From Mumia sp. zg.B17 (lineage in GTDB: Bacteria; Actinomycetota; Actinomycetes; Propionibacteriales; Nocardioidaceae), in NCBI RefSeq assembly GCF_019550915.1, contig NZ_JAHWCI010000010.1:1-36605 (forward strand): 36,605 nucleotides of DNA, read 5' to 3'. Below the pieces are notes generated by a model that was not told the origin of the DNA, made no database searches, and saw nothing but the letters and a program-made list of their open reading frames with translations. Positions 26,001-34,772 of the stretch are shown one piece after another (the first letter of the stretch is position 1; each line of letters starts with the position of its first letter). The translations under genes were made by a program, and so were the position numbers.

Positions 26001-26933
26001 TCACTCGACGAGCGCGTTGACCGTACGGCGCAGCGCCGCCTCGGGATCCTCGCCCGCAGCGCGTGCCGCCAGCACGAGCGCGAGCAGGCGGTCTCCCACC
26101 GCGTCACCGGTGGCCTCGACGAGCGTGCCCTCACGCTCCAGACGTCCCACGACCTTGTCGGCGTAGGCGAGGGCGGGCAGCGTCGGCGGCACTCCGTCGA
26201 GCACGGAGCTGCGCTGCTTCTCGGTGGCCTTGAGCCGCTGCCACGCCGCATCGACCTCCTCGGGCGTCGCCGCGTCACCGTCGGCGAAGACGTGCGGGTT
26301 GCGCCGTACCAGCTTTTCGACGATCCCCGCGGCGACGTCGTCGATGTCCCAGCCGTCGGGGCCGCTGGACGAGTCCGAGGCGTCACCCGGTCGAGCGGCG
26401 ACGGCAGCGTGGAAGACGACCTGCATGAGGAGGTCGCCCAGCTCCTCCCGGAGCTCGTCGGTGTCGCCCCGGTCGAGGGCGTCGAGCACCTCGTACGCCT
26501 CCTCGAGGAGGTACTGCTGGAGAGAGGCGTGGGTCTGCTCGCGCGTCCACGGGCACTCGACGCGGAGCTGGTCCATGACCGCGACCAGGTCGAGCAGGCG
26601 GGCACCCGGCAGGTCGTACGACCCGAAGACCACCTCGACCTCGCCCGGGGCGTCCACCCCTCCGCCCGCCGCGGAGACGAGCGAGTCGGCGAGGCGGCGG
26701 GCCCAGTCGACGTCGCCGATGGGTGCGATCCAGAGCGTCGAGCCCTGCTCGGCGGAGGTGTCGACAGGACCGGGCGGCGCCGGCTCGACGGTGAAGCCCG
26801 CGTGTCGGATCGCCTCGACCGTCGGGTCGTCGGTGTCCGCGGCGATCACCCGACCGGCCTCGCGCACGGCGTCCCACGCCGCCAGCGTCATCAGTCCGGG
26901 AGCGACGCGGGGGCTGGTGACGAGGATCCTCAC
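26001..26933 (-). CDS. mazG: MazG family NTP pyrophosphohydrolase
   Basis: 310 residues. The MazG domain starts near 118 with CPWTREQTHASLQQYLLEEA and has the metal-binding EEAYE (144-148) and EELGD (163-167). It cleaves NTPs to NMP and pyrophosphate, which cleans nucleotide pools. The first 110 residues resemble a degenerate tetrapyrrole-methylase-like domain, as in the YabN-type fusions, with SAM-binding features eroded. The GTG at 26933 overlaps the preceding lipoprotein stop (GTGA), and the gene is followed by enolase after a 132-nt gap. The position beside mfd and eno matches the mycobacterial mazG locus. Confidence 0.92.
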   Translation of the reverse strand: MRILVTSPRVAPGLMTLAAWDAVREAGRVIAADTDDPTVEAIRHAGFTVEPAPPGPVDTSAEQGSTLWIAPIGDVDWARRLADSLVSAAGGGVDAPGEVEVVFGSYDLPGARLLDLVAVMDQLRVECPWTREQTHASLQQYLLEEAYEVLDALDRGDTDELREELGDLLMQVVFHAAVAARPGDASDSSSGPDGWDIDDVAAGIVEKLVRRNPHVFADGDAATPEEVDAAWQRLKATEKQRSSVLDGVPPTLPALAYADKVVGRLEREGTLVEATGDAVGDRLLALVLAARAAGEDPEAALRRTVNALVE

Positions 26934-27598
26934 TCGCTCGACTCTACGCCGCGGCAGCGCTGGTTGGCGGGCACCGTGGCGGGGTCCTCCTGGGCGAGCT
27001 GCTCGCGCGACGCCGACAGGCTGAGGCCGGGGTCCGGCTGCCCCTCGGCGTCGAGGCCGAACCGCGGGTCGACGGTCGCGTCGACCCGCCGCAGCTCCTC
27101 GACGACGGCCTCGGTCCCGCTCTGCAGCAGCTGCTCGGTGTTCTCCTGGGTCACTGCCGTGCCAGTGACGTCGGCGCCGATCGCCGTACGCAGGGCCTGG
27201 CTCTCGAAGTCACGCTCGAGGATCTCCTGGACGTCGTCGGCGCGGCCCCGGAACATCGTCTCGAGCTGCTCGAGATCCTCCGCGCCGAGCGCCCACCGTG
27301 ACCGCGGGACGTCGAGGTCGAGCTCCTCGCTCAGGAGACGCGACCCGGCGAGCTGAAGCTCCTGCGTGACGAGGATCTGCCGGACGGCTCCCTGGCTGGG
27401 CGCCTCCGAACCCTGGGACGCGGCCGCCGTCGCGAGGTAGGCGCAGCCCGCGTCGGCCAGCGCGTCGAGCTTGCTCATCGAGAGCCGTTCGTCGCCGACG
27501 ACCACGGCGTCACCCGGATGGACGCCGCCGCACCCGGCGAGCACGAACGCGCCGGCGACGGCGGCGAGGAGCGGGCGGGACGAAAGGCGACGGAGCAT
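26930..27598 (-). CDS. SurA_N-like lipoprotein
   Basis: 222-residue exported lipoprotein. The signal is MLRRLSSRPLLAAVAGAFVL with the lipobox LAGC and lipidated C23. The mature part begins with GDAVVVGDERLSMSKLDAL, as in SurA N-terminal (trigger-factor-like chaperone) domains, then helical sequence without a PpiC isomerase domain, so no isomerase activity is expected. It is probably a wall-associated chaperone. GAGAGGA lies about 10 nt before the ATG at 27598; the frame opens at 27631. The same position beside mazG is held in mycobacteria by another lipoprotein, LpqU, which is a different family as far as I recall. Confidence 0.78.
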   Translation of the reverse strand: MLRRLSSRPLLAAVAGAFVLAGCGGVHPGDAVVVGDERLSMSKLDALADAGCAYLATAAASQGSEAPSQGAVRQILVTQELQLAGSRLLSEELDLDVPRSRWALGAEDLEQLETMFRGRADDVQEILERDFESQALRTAIGADVTGTAVTQENTEQLLQSGTEAVVEELRRVDATVDPRFGLDAEGQPDPGLSLSASREQLAQEDPATVPANQRCRGVESSE

Positions 27599-27659
27599 GC
27601 GGGGACGTTCCTCTCGGGCGGCGGCAGCCACGTGACACGGAACACACGCGGCAGACGAC

Positions 27660-27665
27660 AGCCTA
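27660..27665 (-). promoter_or_regulatory. Possible -10 box upstream of the lipoprotein gene
   Basis: TAGGCT on minus, about 60 nt before the lipoprotein start, in the 105-nt gap after the fur-type gene. The -35 region is weak. Confidence 0.3.
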
Positions 27666-27703
27666 GAGCGCGCCGATCTGCCGCTGCACGGCGGTCTGGG
27701 GCC

Positions 27704-28147
27704 TCACTGGGGCGAGGCCGCCGCCGTCGCGCAGTCGGGGCAGGTCCCCCAGAACACGACCTCGGCCGCGGAGACGGCAAAGCCCTGAGCGTCGTCGGGG
27801 ATGAGGCACGGCGCCTCGCCGGACACGCAGTCGACGTCGGCGATCTTCGCGCAGGACACGCACACGAGGTGGTGGTGGTTGTCCTGCGTGCGGGCCTCGA
27901 AGAGCGCCGGAGAGCCCGCAGGCTGGATCCGACGGACGAGCCCATGCTCCGCGCAGGCAGCCAGGACGTCGTACACGGCCTGGACCGACACCGATCCGAG
28001 CGCTTCTCGGGTCACGGTGGTGAGCGTGTCGGCACTGGCGTGCGGGCGGTCTCGAAGGGCATCGAGGACGGCGAGCCGCTGGCGCGTCACCCTCAGTCCA
28101 ACCTTCCTGAGGGCAGCCGCGGCGTCCCAGACCTGGGTCGATGGCAT
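27704..28147 (-). CDS. Fur-family transcriptional regulator (FurA-like)
   Basis: 147-residue metal-dependent repressor. The winged helix occupies about 10-80 (LRVTRQRLAVLDAL, then SVQAVYDVL). The metal/redox part has HHH at 91-93, C96-V-S-C99 and C136-P-D-C139, so two structural zinc Cys pairs. Sequence around HHHLVCVSCAKIADVDC resembles actinobacterial FurA, which represses a catalase-peroxidase gene and itself. No catalase gene is adjacent, so the target is not visible. ATG at 28147 starts just before the wing; the frame opens to 28276. Its Shine-Dalgarno is only 2 nt from the ATG, which leaves the start slightly uncertain. Confidence 0.88.
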   Translation of the reverse strand: MPSTQVWDAAAALRKVGLRVTRQRLAVLDALRDRPHASADTLTTVTREALGSVSVQAVYDVLAACAEHGLVRRIQPAGSPALFEARTQDNHHHLVCVSCAKIADVDCVSGEAPCLIPDDAQGFAVSAAEVVFWGTCPDCATAAASPQ

Positions 28148-28189
28148 CTCTCCACGGTCGTCCCATGTCCGAGATCGTGCAACCGGGGC

Positions 28190-28216
28190 GAGATGACCGA
28201 GATGACCGAGATGTTG
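28190..28216. repeat. Three 9-bp direct repeats upstream of the fur-type gene
   Basis: GAGATGACC at 28190-28198 and 28199-28207, then GAGATGTTG at 28208-28216. It lies in the 77-nt gap between the mfd stop (28225) and the fur-type start, so it may overlap the regulator's promoter. Confidence 0.7.
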
Positions 28217-28224
28217 GCCGTCGG

Positions 28225-31200
28225 TCAGGCCGCTGCCGGCGCCGGAGCGATGACCGTGTCGATCAGCGTGCGGCACCAGTCCATGAGCTCGGCGTCGCGC
28301 AGCGGCTGGCCTCCGACCGGCTTCGTCTTGGGGCGCGGCACCAGCAGGAGCTGCGCCGTGGCCTTGACGACGGAGCCCGGATAGACCCGCTTGAGGCGCA
28401 TCTGCCGCGACTCGGGGAGCTCCACCCCCGCGATGCGGATGTTGTTGCCGGCCACGGTGAGCTCGGAGATCCCGGCGTCGCGGGCCCGCACCCGCAGCCT
28501 GGCCACACCGAGCAACGCGTCGACGGCGGCCGGCGGCTCGCCGTACCGGTCGACCAGCTCGTCGCGGACCTCGGCCACCTCGGCGGCGGAGCGCACGTCG
28601 GCGAGCCGCTTGTACATCTCCAGCCGCAGCCGCTCGCTCTGGACGTAGTCGTGCGGCAGGTGGGCGTCGACGGGAAGCTCGAGCTTGACCTCGCGCACGT
28701 CCTCGCCCTGGTCGCCGCGGAACTCCGCGACGGCCTCGCCGACCAGCCGCACGTAGAGGTCGAACCCGACGTCGGCGATGTGCCCGGACTGCTCGCCGCC
28801 GAGCAGGTTGCCCGCGCCGCGGATCTCGAGGTCCTTCATCGCGATCGCCATGCCGCCACCGAGCTCGGAGTGCTGAGCGATGGTGGACAGGCGCTCGTGC
28901 GCGGTCTCGGTGAGCGGCTTCTCCGCCGGATAGAGGAAGTATGCGTACGCCCGCTCGCGCGACCGCCCGACGCGCCCTCGGAGCTGGTGCAGCTGCGAGA
29001 GTCCGAGCATGTCGGCCCGCTCCACGATCATGGTGTTGGCGTTGGACACGTCGAGCCCCGACTCGACGATCGTCGAGCAGACCAGCACGTCATACTTCTT
29101 CTCCCAGAAGTCGACCATGATCTGCTCGAGCTGGTGCTCGCCCATCTGACCGTGCGCCATCGCGATGCGGGCCTCGGGCACCAGGTCCTTCAACCGCTTG
29201 ACGGCCTTGTCCATCGAGTTGACGCGGTTGTGGATGTAGAACGCCTGTCCGTCGCGCAGCAGCTCGCGCCGGATCGCGGCGACGACCTGCCGGTCCTCGT
29301 AAGGCCCGACGAAGCTGAGCACCGGGTGCCGCTCCTCGGGCGGGGTCTGGATCGTCGACATCTCACGGATGCCCGTCACCGCCATCTCCAGCGTGCGCGG
29401 GATCGGGGTCGCCGACATCGCCAGCACGTCGACGGCGGCCCGCAGCGTCTTGAGCGCCTCCTTGTGCTCGACGCCGAACCGCTGCTCCTCGTCGACGACG
29501 ACGAGGCCGAGCTTGGGGATCTTCACGCCCTTCTGCAGCAGCCGGTGGGTGCCGATCACGATGTCGACCGAGCCGTCGGCGAGTCCGTCGAGGACCTCCT
29601 TGGACTCCTTCTCGGTCTGGAAGCGCGACAGCGCCTTGAGGGTCACGGGGAACTGGGCGTAGCGCTCGGCGAACGTCGCGAAGTGCTGCTGGACGAGCAG
29701 CGTCGTCGGGACGAGGACGATCACCTGCATGCCGTCCTGGATCGCCTTGAACGCCGCACGCACCGCGATCTCGGTCTTGCCGTACCCCACGTCGCCACAG
29801 ACGAGCCGGTCCATGGGCACGGGACGCTCCATGTCGCGCTTGACCTCGTCGATCGTCGCGAGCTGGTCGGGTGTCTCGTGGTACGGGAAGGCGTCCTCGA
29901 GCTCCCGCTGCCACGGCGTGTCCTTGGTGAAGGCGTGGCCCTGCGTCGCCTGCCGCGCGGCGTACAGCTTGATGAGCTCGCCGGCGATCTGCTTGACCGC
30001 CTTGCGGGCGCGCGACTTGCGCTTGTTCCAGTCCGCGCCGCCGAGCCGGTCGAGCGACGGCTGCTCGCCGCCGACGTAGCGCGTCACCTGGTCGAGCTGG
30101 TCGGTCGGCACGAAGAGACGGTCCGGCGGCTGCCCGCGCTTGGAAGCGGCGTACTCGATGACGAGGTACTCGCGGACCGCTCCCTGGACGGTGCGCTGCA
30201 TCATCTCGACGTACTTGCCGACACCGTGCTGCTCGTGGACCACGTAGTCGCCGGGCGTGAGCTCGAGCGGGTCGATCTGCTTCTTGCGGCGCGAGGGCAT
30301 CTTGCGGTCGTCGCGCGGAGCCGCGGCGGTCTGGCCGACGATGTCGTCCTGCGTGAGGACGACCAGGCCGATGCCCTCCGCGACGAGCCCGTGGTCGATG
30401 TCACCGCACATGACGTGGACGACGTGCGGCGTGAGGTCGTCGACCGTGACCGTCGGGTGGAAGCGTGCGGGGATGTCGTGCTCGCCGAGCACCTCCACGC
30501 TGCGCGCCGCCTGCCCCTCGCCGGGGGTCACCAGCGCGACGCGCGTGCCGTCCGACAGCCAGCCCTTGAGATCGACGAGGGAGCGTTCGACCTCGCCGCG
30601 ATAGGACGGAGTCGCCACGAACGGCAGGTTGACGCCGTCGACGTCGATCCGTGCGAACTCGTCGGGCACGCCCGTCTCAGCAGTCGGGCGATCGTCGTCG
30701 AGCAGGAACGGCGAGGTGGACCACCACGCCCGTCCGGACCCCAGCGTGTGCTGGCGGACGTCGGCAAGAGACCAGAACGCGGCGGCGCCGAGGTCGACGG
30801 GAGCCTTGCCACCACCGGCCGCGGCCGCCCACGAGGCTGCGAGGAACTCCTCGCTCGTCGCGACCAGGTCGTGGGCGCGGGTACGGACCCGCTCGGGGTC
30901 GCAGACCAGGACCGTCGCGTCCTGGGGAAGCAGGTCGACCAGCAGCTCCATCCCGTCGACGAGAGCAGGCGCCAGCGACTCCATGCCCTCGACCGCCTGC
31001 CCCTCGGCAAGCTTCTCGAGCATCTCGCCCAGCTCCGGGTGCGCAGCGGCGAGCTCGCGTGCGCGGGCACGGACGTCGTCGGTCAGCAGCAGCTCGCGGC
31101 ACGGCGGCGCCCAGACGTGCTCGACCGGGTCGGTCGAACGCTGGTCGGCGACCGAGAAGTGCCGGATCTCGTCCACCTCGTCGCCGAAGAACTCGACGCG

Positions 31201-31794
31201 GAGCGGGTGGTCCTCGGTCGGGGGGAAGACGTCGATGATGCCGCCGCGGACGGCGAACTCACCGCGCTTGGTCACCAGGTCGACACGGGTGTAGGCGGCG
31301 TCGGCGAGTCGGCGGACGACGTCGTCGAGCTCGGCCTCCTCGCCGCGTCCCAGCTCGACCGGCTCCAGGTCGGCCAGACCTCTGACCTGGGGCTGGAGCA
31401 CCGATCGGATGGGAGCAACGACGACCTCGAGGGCGCCGGCGTCGGGTGTCGTCCCTGGGTGCACGAGGCGCCGCAGGACCGCGAGCCGGCGACCGACCGT
31501 GTCGGAGCGGGGCGAGAGCCGCTCGTGCGGGAGCGTCTCCCACGCAGGGAAGTCGGTGACCTTCTCGGGACCGATCAGCGAGCCGATCTCCTCGGTGAGG
31601 GTCTCGGCGTCCCGGGCGGTCGCCGTCACGACGAGCACGCAGGAGCTCACCGGCACCAGGGCGGCGGCGAGGAAGGGTCGGAGGGACGGCGGGGCAGAGA
31701 GGTCGAGCGCGGTCACGCCTGCACGACGGTCGGTGACCGTACGGGCGAGGATGGGATCGGCGGCGACGGCCTGGGCCAAGGCGTGCAGGGGCAT
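28225..31794 (-). CDS. mfd: Transcription-repair coupling factor
   Basis: 1189-residue DNA translocase that removes RNA polymerase stalled at lesions and recruits UvrA. The N-terminal UvrB-like part (1 to about 500) has FPAWETLPHERLSPR and GGIIDVFPP. The CarD-like RNA-polymerase-interaction module near 515-590 starts with LTPGDYVVHEQHGVGKY. The RecG-type helicase part has Walker A GDVGYGKTE near 667, DEEQRFG near 766, SATPIPRT and the motor end QLRGRVGRS. The C-terminal part has the UvrA-regulating TRCF domain (VELPVDAHLPHDYV). It is full length and undamaged. The ATG lies 9 nt after a TATCCT -10 box, so the leader is extremely short. Confidence 0.97.
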   Translation of the reverse strand: MPLHALAQAVAADPILARTVTDRRAGVTALDLSAPPSLRPFLAAALVPVSSCVLVVTATARDAETLTEEIGSLIGPEKVTDFPAWETLPHERLSPRSDTVGRRLAVLRRLVHPGTTPDAGALEVVVAPIRSVLQPQVRGLADLEPVELGRGEEAELDDVVRRLADAAYTRVDLVTKRGEFAVRGGIIDVFPPTEDHPLRVEFFGDEVDEIRHFSVADQRSTDPVEHVWAPPCRELLLTDDVRARARELAAAHPELGEMLEKLAEGQAVEGMESLAPALVDGMELLVDLLPQDATVLVCDPERVRTRAHDLVATSEEFLAASWAAAAGGGKAPVDLGAAAFWSLADVRQHTLGSGRAWWSTSPFLLDDDRPTAETGVPDEFARIDVDGVNLPFVATPSYRGEVERSLVDLKGWLSDGTRVALVTPGEGQAARSVEVLGEHDIPARFHPTVTVDDLTPHVVHVMCGDIDHGLVAEGIGLVVLTQDDIVGQTAAAPRDDRKMPSRRKKQIDPLELTPGDYVVHEQHGVGKYVEMMQRTVQGAVREYLVIEYAASKRGQPPDRLFVPTDQLDQVTRYVGGEQPSLDRLGGADWNKRKSRARKAVKQIAGELIKLYAARQATQGHAFTKDTPWQRELEDAFPYHETPDQLATIDEVKRDMERPVPMDRLVCGDVGYGKTEIAVRAAFKAIQDGMQVIVLVPTTLLVQQHFATFAERYAQFPVTLKALSRFQTEKESKEVLDGLADGSVDIVIGTHRLLQKGVKIPKLGLVVVDEEQRFGVEHKEALKTLRAAVDVLAMSATPIPRTLEMAVTGIREMSTIQTPPEERHPVLSFVGPYEDRQVVAAIRRELLRDGQAFYIHNRVNSMDKAVKRLKDLVPEARIAMAHGQMGEHQLEQIMVDFWEKKYDVLVCSTIVESGLDVSNANTMIVERADMLGLSQLHQLRGRVGRSRERAYAYFLYPAEKPLTETAHERLSTIAQHSELGGGMAIAMKDLEIRGAGNLLGGEQSGHIADVGFDLYVRLVGEAVAEFRGDQGEDVREVKLELPVDAHLPHDYVQSERLRLEMYKRLADVRSAAEVAEVRDELVDRYGEPPAAVDALLGVARLRVRARDAGISELTVAGNNIRIAGVELPESRQMRLKRVYPGSVVKATAQLLLVPRPKTKPVGGQPLRDAELMDWCRTLIDTVIAPAPAAA

Positions 31795-31803
31795 AGGTGG
31801 TCA

Positions 31804-31809
31804 AGGATA
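31804..31809 (-). promoter_or_regulatory. -10 box of an almost leaderless mfd promoter
   Basis: TATCCT on minus ends 9 nt before the mfd ATG. The predicted start of transcription is 2-3 nt before the start codon. The -35 region would fall inside the 3' end of the tail-tube gene. Confidence 0.45.
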
Positions 31810-31820
31810 GTCCGCTCGCC

Positions 31821-32264
31821 CTAGGTGGTGACCGGCTCCATCGCGTCGTAGACCAGGGTGATGTGCTCAAGGGGCCCCTCGACGTTGCCGGCGACGAGAC
31901 CGACGACCGCCAGCGCTCGCGGCCAGACGTTGACGAGCCGATAACGCTTCACGGGGACGAGGTCGGCGTCATAGAGGACCACGACGCCGTTGCGCCGGGC
32001 CCCGTCGGCATCGGCGCGGACCTGGGCGAGCCAAGCATCAATGTCGCCGCTCGCCGTCACGCGTCTCGTCACGGTGCACTCTCCGCCGCGCGGGCGGCCA
32101 GGCCGCTGCCGGACCACGACTCGCCCGTCGGCGGTCGACTCCGTGAGCCGGACGACGTCCTGCTCGGTCCTCAGGCCGATGATCTCCACGATCGAGAAGG
32201 ACGGGAACCCGTCGATCTCGAGCGCGAACGCCATGCCCGACGGTGGCATCTCCGGTAGTGGCAC
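31821..32264 (-). CDS. Orphan contractile-tail tube protein (T4 gp19 family)
   Basis: 147 residues, the usual size of tube proteins of phage tails and extracellular contractile injection systems. Signatures are FALEIDGFPSFSIVEIIGL at the start, the DVVRLTES turn, PGRPRGGECTVTRRVTASGDIDAW (within about 55-78) and the C-terminal RYRLVNVWPRALAVVGLVAG with PLEHITLVYD. No sheath, baseplate, spike or AAA+ partner is visible, so it is an orphan. The start is GTG at 32264, following GGAAGGGAG at 4 nt; the frame opens at 32516. It lies between mfd and the ScyD-like gene, both on minus. Confidence 0.78.
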   Translation of the reverse strand: MPLPEMPPSGMAFALEIDGFPSFSIVEIIGLRTEQDVVRLTESTADGRVVVRQRPGRPRGGECTVTRRVTASGDIDAWLAQVRADADGARRNGVVVLYDADLVPVKRYRLVNVWPRALAVVGLVAGNVEGPLEHITLVYDAMEPVTT

Positions 32265-32283
32265 AATGCTCCCTTCCGCGGCC

Positions 32284-32327
32284 GAGGCGGAGCGAGCACC
32301 GCCCCGCCCCGCACCTCGCCTCGCCTC
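32284..32327 (-). terminator. Imperfect hairpin at the ScyD-like gene 3' end
   Basis: Arms at 32284-32296 and 32315-32327 pair over 13 bp with two mismatches, with an 18-nt GC-rich loop. It overlaps the ScyD-like stop codon and lies before the tail-tube gene, so it may end or weaken that transcript. Confidence 0.5.
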
Positions 32328-33489
32328 AGCGGTGGTTGTGTCCGTACCCCCAAGGGAGTGGGTACTTGACCAGCATGCCGCCTGGCGGGTCGCTCGGCGG
32401 CTCAGGACCCTGCGGCGCGCCGACCAAGGCACTGGTCGTCGCGTACAGGCCGCGCGGCCCGACCTCGACCGCTGCCGGCAGGTTCGCCTCGGCGAAAGTG
32501 GTGATCGTCCGCGCACCCCTCTTCAGGAGCGCGATCCGGCCGGCGTACAGCTCGGTCACGTAGATGTCACCCTTCGGCGTGAGAGCCAGGTTGGTCGCGG
32601 CGCTGAAGCCCGCGGAGACCTTCTTGAACCGACCACTCCCGGGGTGGACCTTGTAGACCGCGGCGGTGCCGGGTGCCTCCAGCCCACCAGGCAGCAGGGT
32701 CAGGTAGATCCATCCGTCGGGTCCCCACTCCAGGTCCGTCGGCACCGGGTCGCCCCAGTAGGTCAGCCCGACGATGCAGTCGGGGAGGCCGAACTGCTCG
32801 GCGTTCTCCGCCGTGATCGTCGCCGGGACCGGCGGCAGGATCGCGAGCGTCGTGACCCTCCCGCGTCGGTCGATGCGCTGGATGCTGTTGGCACCCGCAT
32901 CGGCGACGTAGACCGTGCCGCGCGGGCCCGGGAGCGTCGCGTACGGGTGGGGGTTGATGTCACCGGTGTAGATCATCGGCGGATACTCGGGTCCGGTCGG
33001 CACCTGAGCCAGGCACTCGTCGCTGATGTCGCGAGCGCCGTACTCGACGTCGCCGTCGGGGTTGTTCCTCTCCTCGTACGTCCCGGTGTCGGCGACCACG
33101 CGGACGTTGCCGCGGGCATCGATCGCCTTGATGCCGGTGAAGCCGCTGGGCACCTCGGGGTCCATCGAGAACCCCGTCTCAGCGAAGTAGACGGTCCGGC
33201 CCGACACCGAGACGCCGCCGACCTCGGGCCCCCCGGACGAGTAGATCTCTCGCGGAGCGCCTCCGCGCCTCGAGACCCGCGACAGGGTGCCGGCGAAGTT
33301 CTGGGTGACGTACGTCGTGCCGTCCTGCGCCACGGCCAGGCTGAGCGGAGTCAGGAGGCCCTCGGCCAGGGAGGTCGGTGCGGGCGGCGGGGCAGGTCTG
33401 TGGCCGCCGTGGGCCTGTGCCGGTGCGAGCGTCAGCGCCAGGCCGAGTGCGGCGGCGGCGCCGAGGACGACTGCGGGTAGGCGTCTCAT
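32326..33489 (-). CDS. ScyD/ScyE-family secreted beta-propeller protein
   Basis: 387 residues with a cleavable signal (MRRLPAVVLGAAAALG; predicted cut after AQA at 26). The mature part repeats NHL/propeller-like blocks: LSLAVAQDGTTYVTQNFAG, GTVYVADAGANSIQRID, TDLEWGPDGWIYLTLLP and NLALTPKGDIYVTELYAG. This is the ScyD/ScyE family, named after scytonemin-cluster proteins; in most bacteria the function is unknown. It ends Gly/His-rich (GYGHNHR), and His also follow the signal, a possible metal-binding feature. GGGGGAA precedes the ATG. A 121-nt gap without clear promoter boxes separates it from the LCP gene. Confidence 0.83.
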   Translation of the reverse strand: MRRLPAVVLGAAAALGLALTLAPAQAHGGHRPAPPPAPTSLAEGLLTPLSLAVAQDGTTYVTQNFAGTLSRVSRRGGAPREIYSSGGPEVGGVSVSGRTVYFAETGFSMDPEVPSGFTGIKAIDARGNVRVVADTGTYEERNNPDGDVEYGARDISDECLAQVPTGPEYPPMIYTGDINPHPYATLPGPRGTVYVADAGANSIQRIDRRGRVTTLAILPPVPATITAENAEQFGLPDCIVGLTYWGDPVPTDLEWGPDGWIYLTLLPGGLEAPGTAAVYKVHPGSGRFKKVSAGFSAATNLALTPKGDIYVTELYAGRIALLKRGARTITTFAEANLPAAVEVGPRGLYATTSALVGAPQGPEPPSDPPGGMLVKYPLPWGYGHNHR

Positions 33490-33610
33490 GGTGGTTCCCC
33501 CGATGCAGTGTGGGGCCGCCGAGATCGACCGATGGACAACGGAGTCAGGCTGACACCGCGCTACGGACCCGATCAGGACATTTCACGAAGAACCCGACAA
33601 GGCGGTGCCT

Positions 33611-34729
33611 TCAGCTCACCGTCGCCGGGAGTGCTGCTCCGGGGTTCGCGTCGACCCACTCCCGCGCCCGGTCCTCGGAGACGGCGCCCCACAGCTCACG
33701 ACCCTTGTCGCGGTCGAGCCGGACCACGCTCTGCTTGCCCTCGCGACCCGTGCCCTTCACCGGGACCGTCGTGAACGTGACGTCACCGGCTCTGAGGTTG
33801 CGCATCGACAGCACGAGTCCTCGCATGTCACCGGTGCTCCACTCCGAGTCGACCGTCAGGTGCTTCGTGACAGCGCTCAGCACGCCGTACGCCTTCGTCG
33901 GGCTGCTCAGGGTGTCACCCGAAAGGGTCTGGCCCATGAGCGCCCGGATCACGTTCTGCTGACGCTTGATCCGGTCGAAGTCCCCGCCGGGCAGTCCGTA
34001 CCGCTGTCGGACATAGAGGAGCGCCTCCTCGCCGTCCATCCGGCGCTCACCGGCCTCCCACGTCTTGTCGCGGGCCGAGTCGTAGACGTCCTCCGGCACC
34101 GTGACGGTGACGCCCCCCAGCTCGTCGGTCAGCTCACGGAACCCGTCCCAGTCGATGATGGCGATGTGGTCCATCCGCAGGTTGGTCAGCTGCTCGACCG
34201 TCTCCACCGCGAGCGACGGGCCGGCGAACGAGAACGCGGCATTGATCTTGTTGGCCCCGTGCCCCGGGATGGTGACCCACGAGTCTCGCGGGATGGAGAC
34301 GACCGAGGCGCCCTCACGGTCACCGTCGATGTGAAGAACCATCAGCGAGTCCGTACGCTGCTCACCCGGGAGCCAGGTCGGCGCCGCCGCGTCATTGCCG
34401 GTCGTCGGCTCGTCCGAGCGCCGGTCGGTGCCCATCAAGAGGATGTTGACGCCGTCACCTGTCGCCGGGGCGGGCCGGTCCGTCAACCCGGCGAACGCGT
34501 CGTCGACCCGGTCGACCTGGTCGACGAGACGGTCCTGGAGATACCAGGCCCCACCAGCGAGGGCGAGCGCGAGCACCAGGAAGCAGGCGACCAGGCCGAT
34601 CAGCACACGACGCAGCGTCCGGTGCCCCCGTGGCCGAGTCGTCGTCGACGGCTCCCCACCGGCGCGGTCGTCGCCGCTCGTGCGACCGTCGTCAGTGGTC
34701 GACGTGGGCTCGTCGGGGCTCTGGCTCAT
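33611..34729 (-). CDS. LytR-CpsA-Psr family cell-wall ligase
   Basis: 372 residues with a disordered cytoplasmic N-terminus (Thr/Asp/Gly-rich, 1-35), one membrane helix at about 40-62 and an extracytoplasmic LCP domain. LCP enzymes join glycopolymers such as arabinogalactan or teichoic acids to peptidoglycan. Motifs are NILLMGTDRR, RTDSLMVLHID, SIPRDSWVTIPGHGANKINAAF, and YVRQRYGLPGGDFDRIKRQQ with the conserved Arg residues that bind polyprenyl diphosphate. ATG at 34729 is chosen because it lies 7 nt after a TAGGCT -10 box with no Shine-Dalgarno; the longer frame to 34867 is an overlap with cysQ. Confidence 0.92.
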   Translation of the reverse strand: MSQSPDEPTSTTDDGRTSGDDRAGGEPSTTTRPRGHRTLRRVLIGLVACFLVLALALAGGAWYLQDRLVDQVDRVDDAFAGLTDRPAPATGDGVNILLMGTDRRSDEPTTGNDAAAPTWLPGEQRTDSLMVLHIDGDREGASVVSIPRDSWVTIPGHGANKINAAFSFAGPSLAVETVEQLTNLRMDHIAIIDWDGFRELTDELGGVTVTVPEDVYDSARDKTWEAGERRMDGEEALLYVRQRYGLPGGDFDRIKRQQNVIRALMGQTLSGDTLSSPTKAYGVLSAVTKHLTVDSEWSTGDMRGLVLSMRNLRAGDVTFTTVPVKGTGREGKQSVVRLDRDKGRELWGAVSEDRAREWVDANPGAALPATVS

Positions 34730-34736
34730 TGCGGAA

Positions 34737-34742
34737 AGCCTA
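34737..34742 (-). promoter_or_regulatory. -10 box of a leaderless LCP-gene promoter
   Basis: TAGGCT on minus, 7 nt before the ATG at 34729. With no Shine-Dalgarno, transcription most likely starts at the start codon. Confidence 0.55.
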
Positions 34743-34772
34743 CGTGGCCGGGCGGTCTCGGCGGCGAGAACG

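Noticed and set aside
27704-28147. FurA-catalase pair
   Set aside because: The regulator resembles FurA, but no catalase-peroxidase gene is in the window and no known FurA box was seen.
28141-31824. 1227-residue open frame on plus
   Set aside because: Pure shadow of mfd in a high-GC strand. The sequence is Arg/Asp/Leu-rich with no domain, while the minus frame is an unmistakable full-length Mfd.
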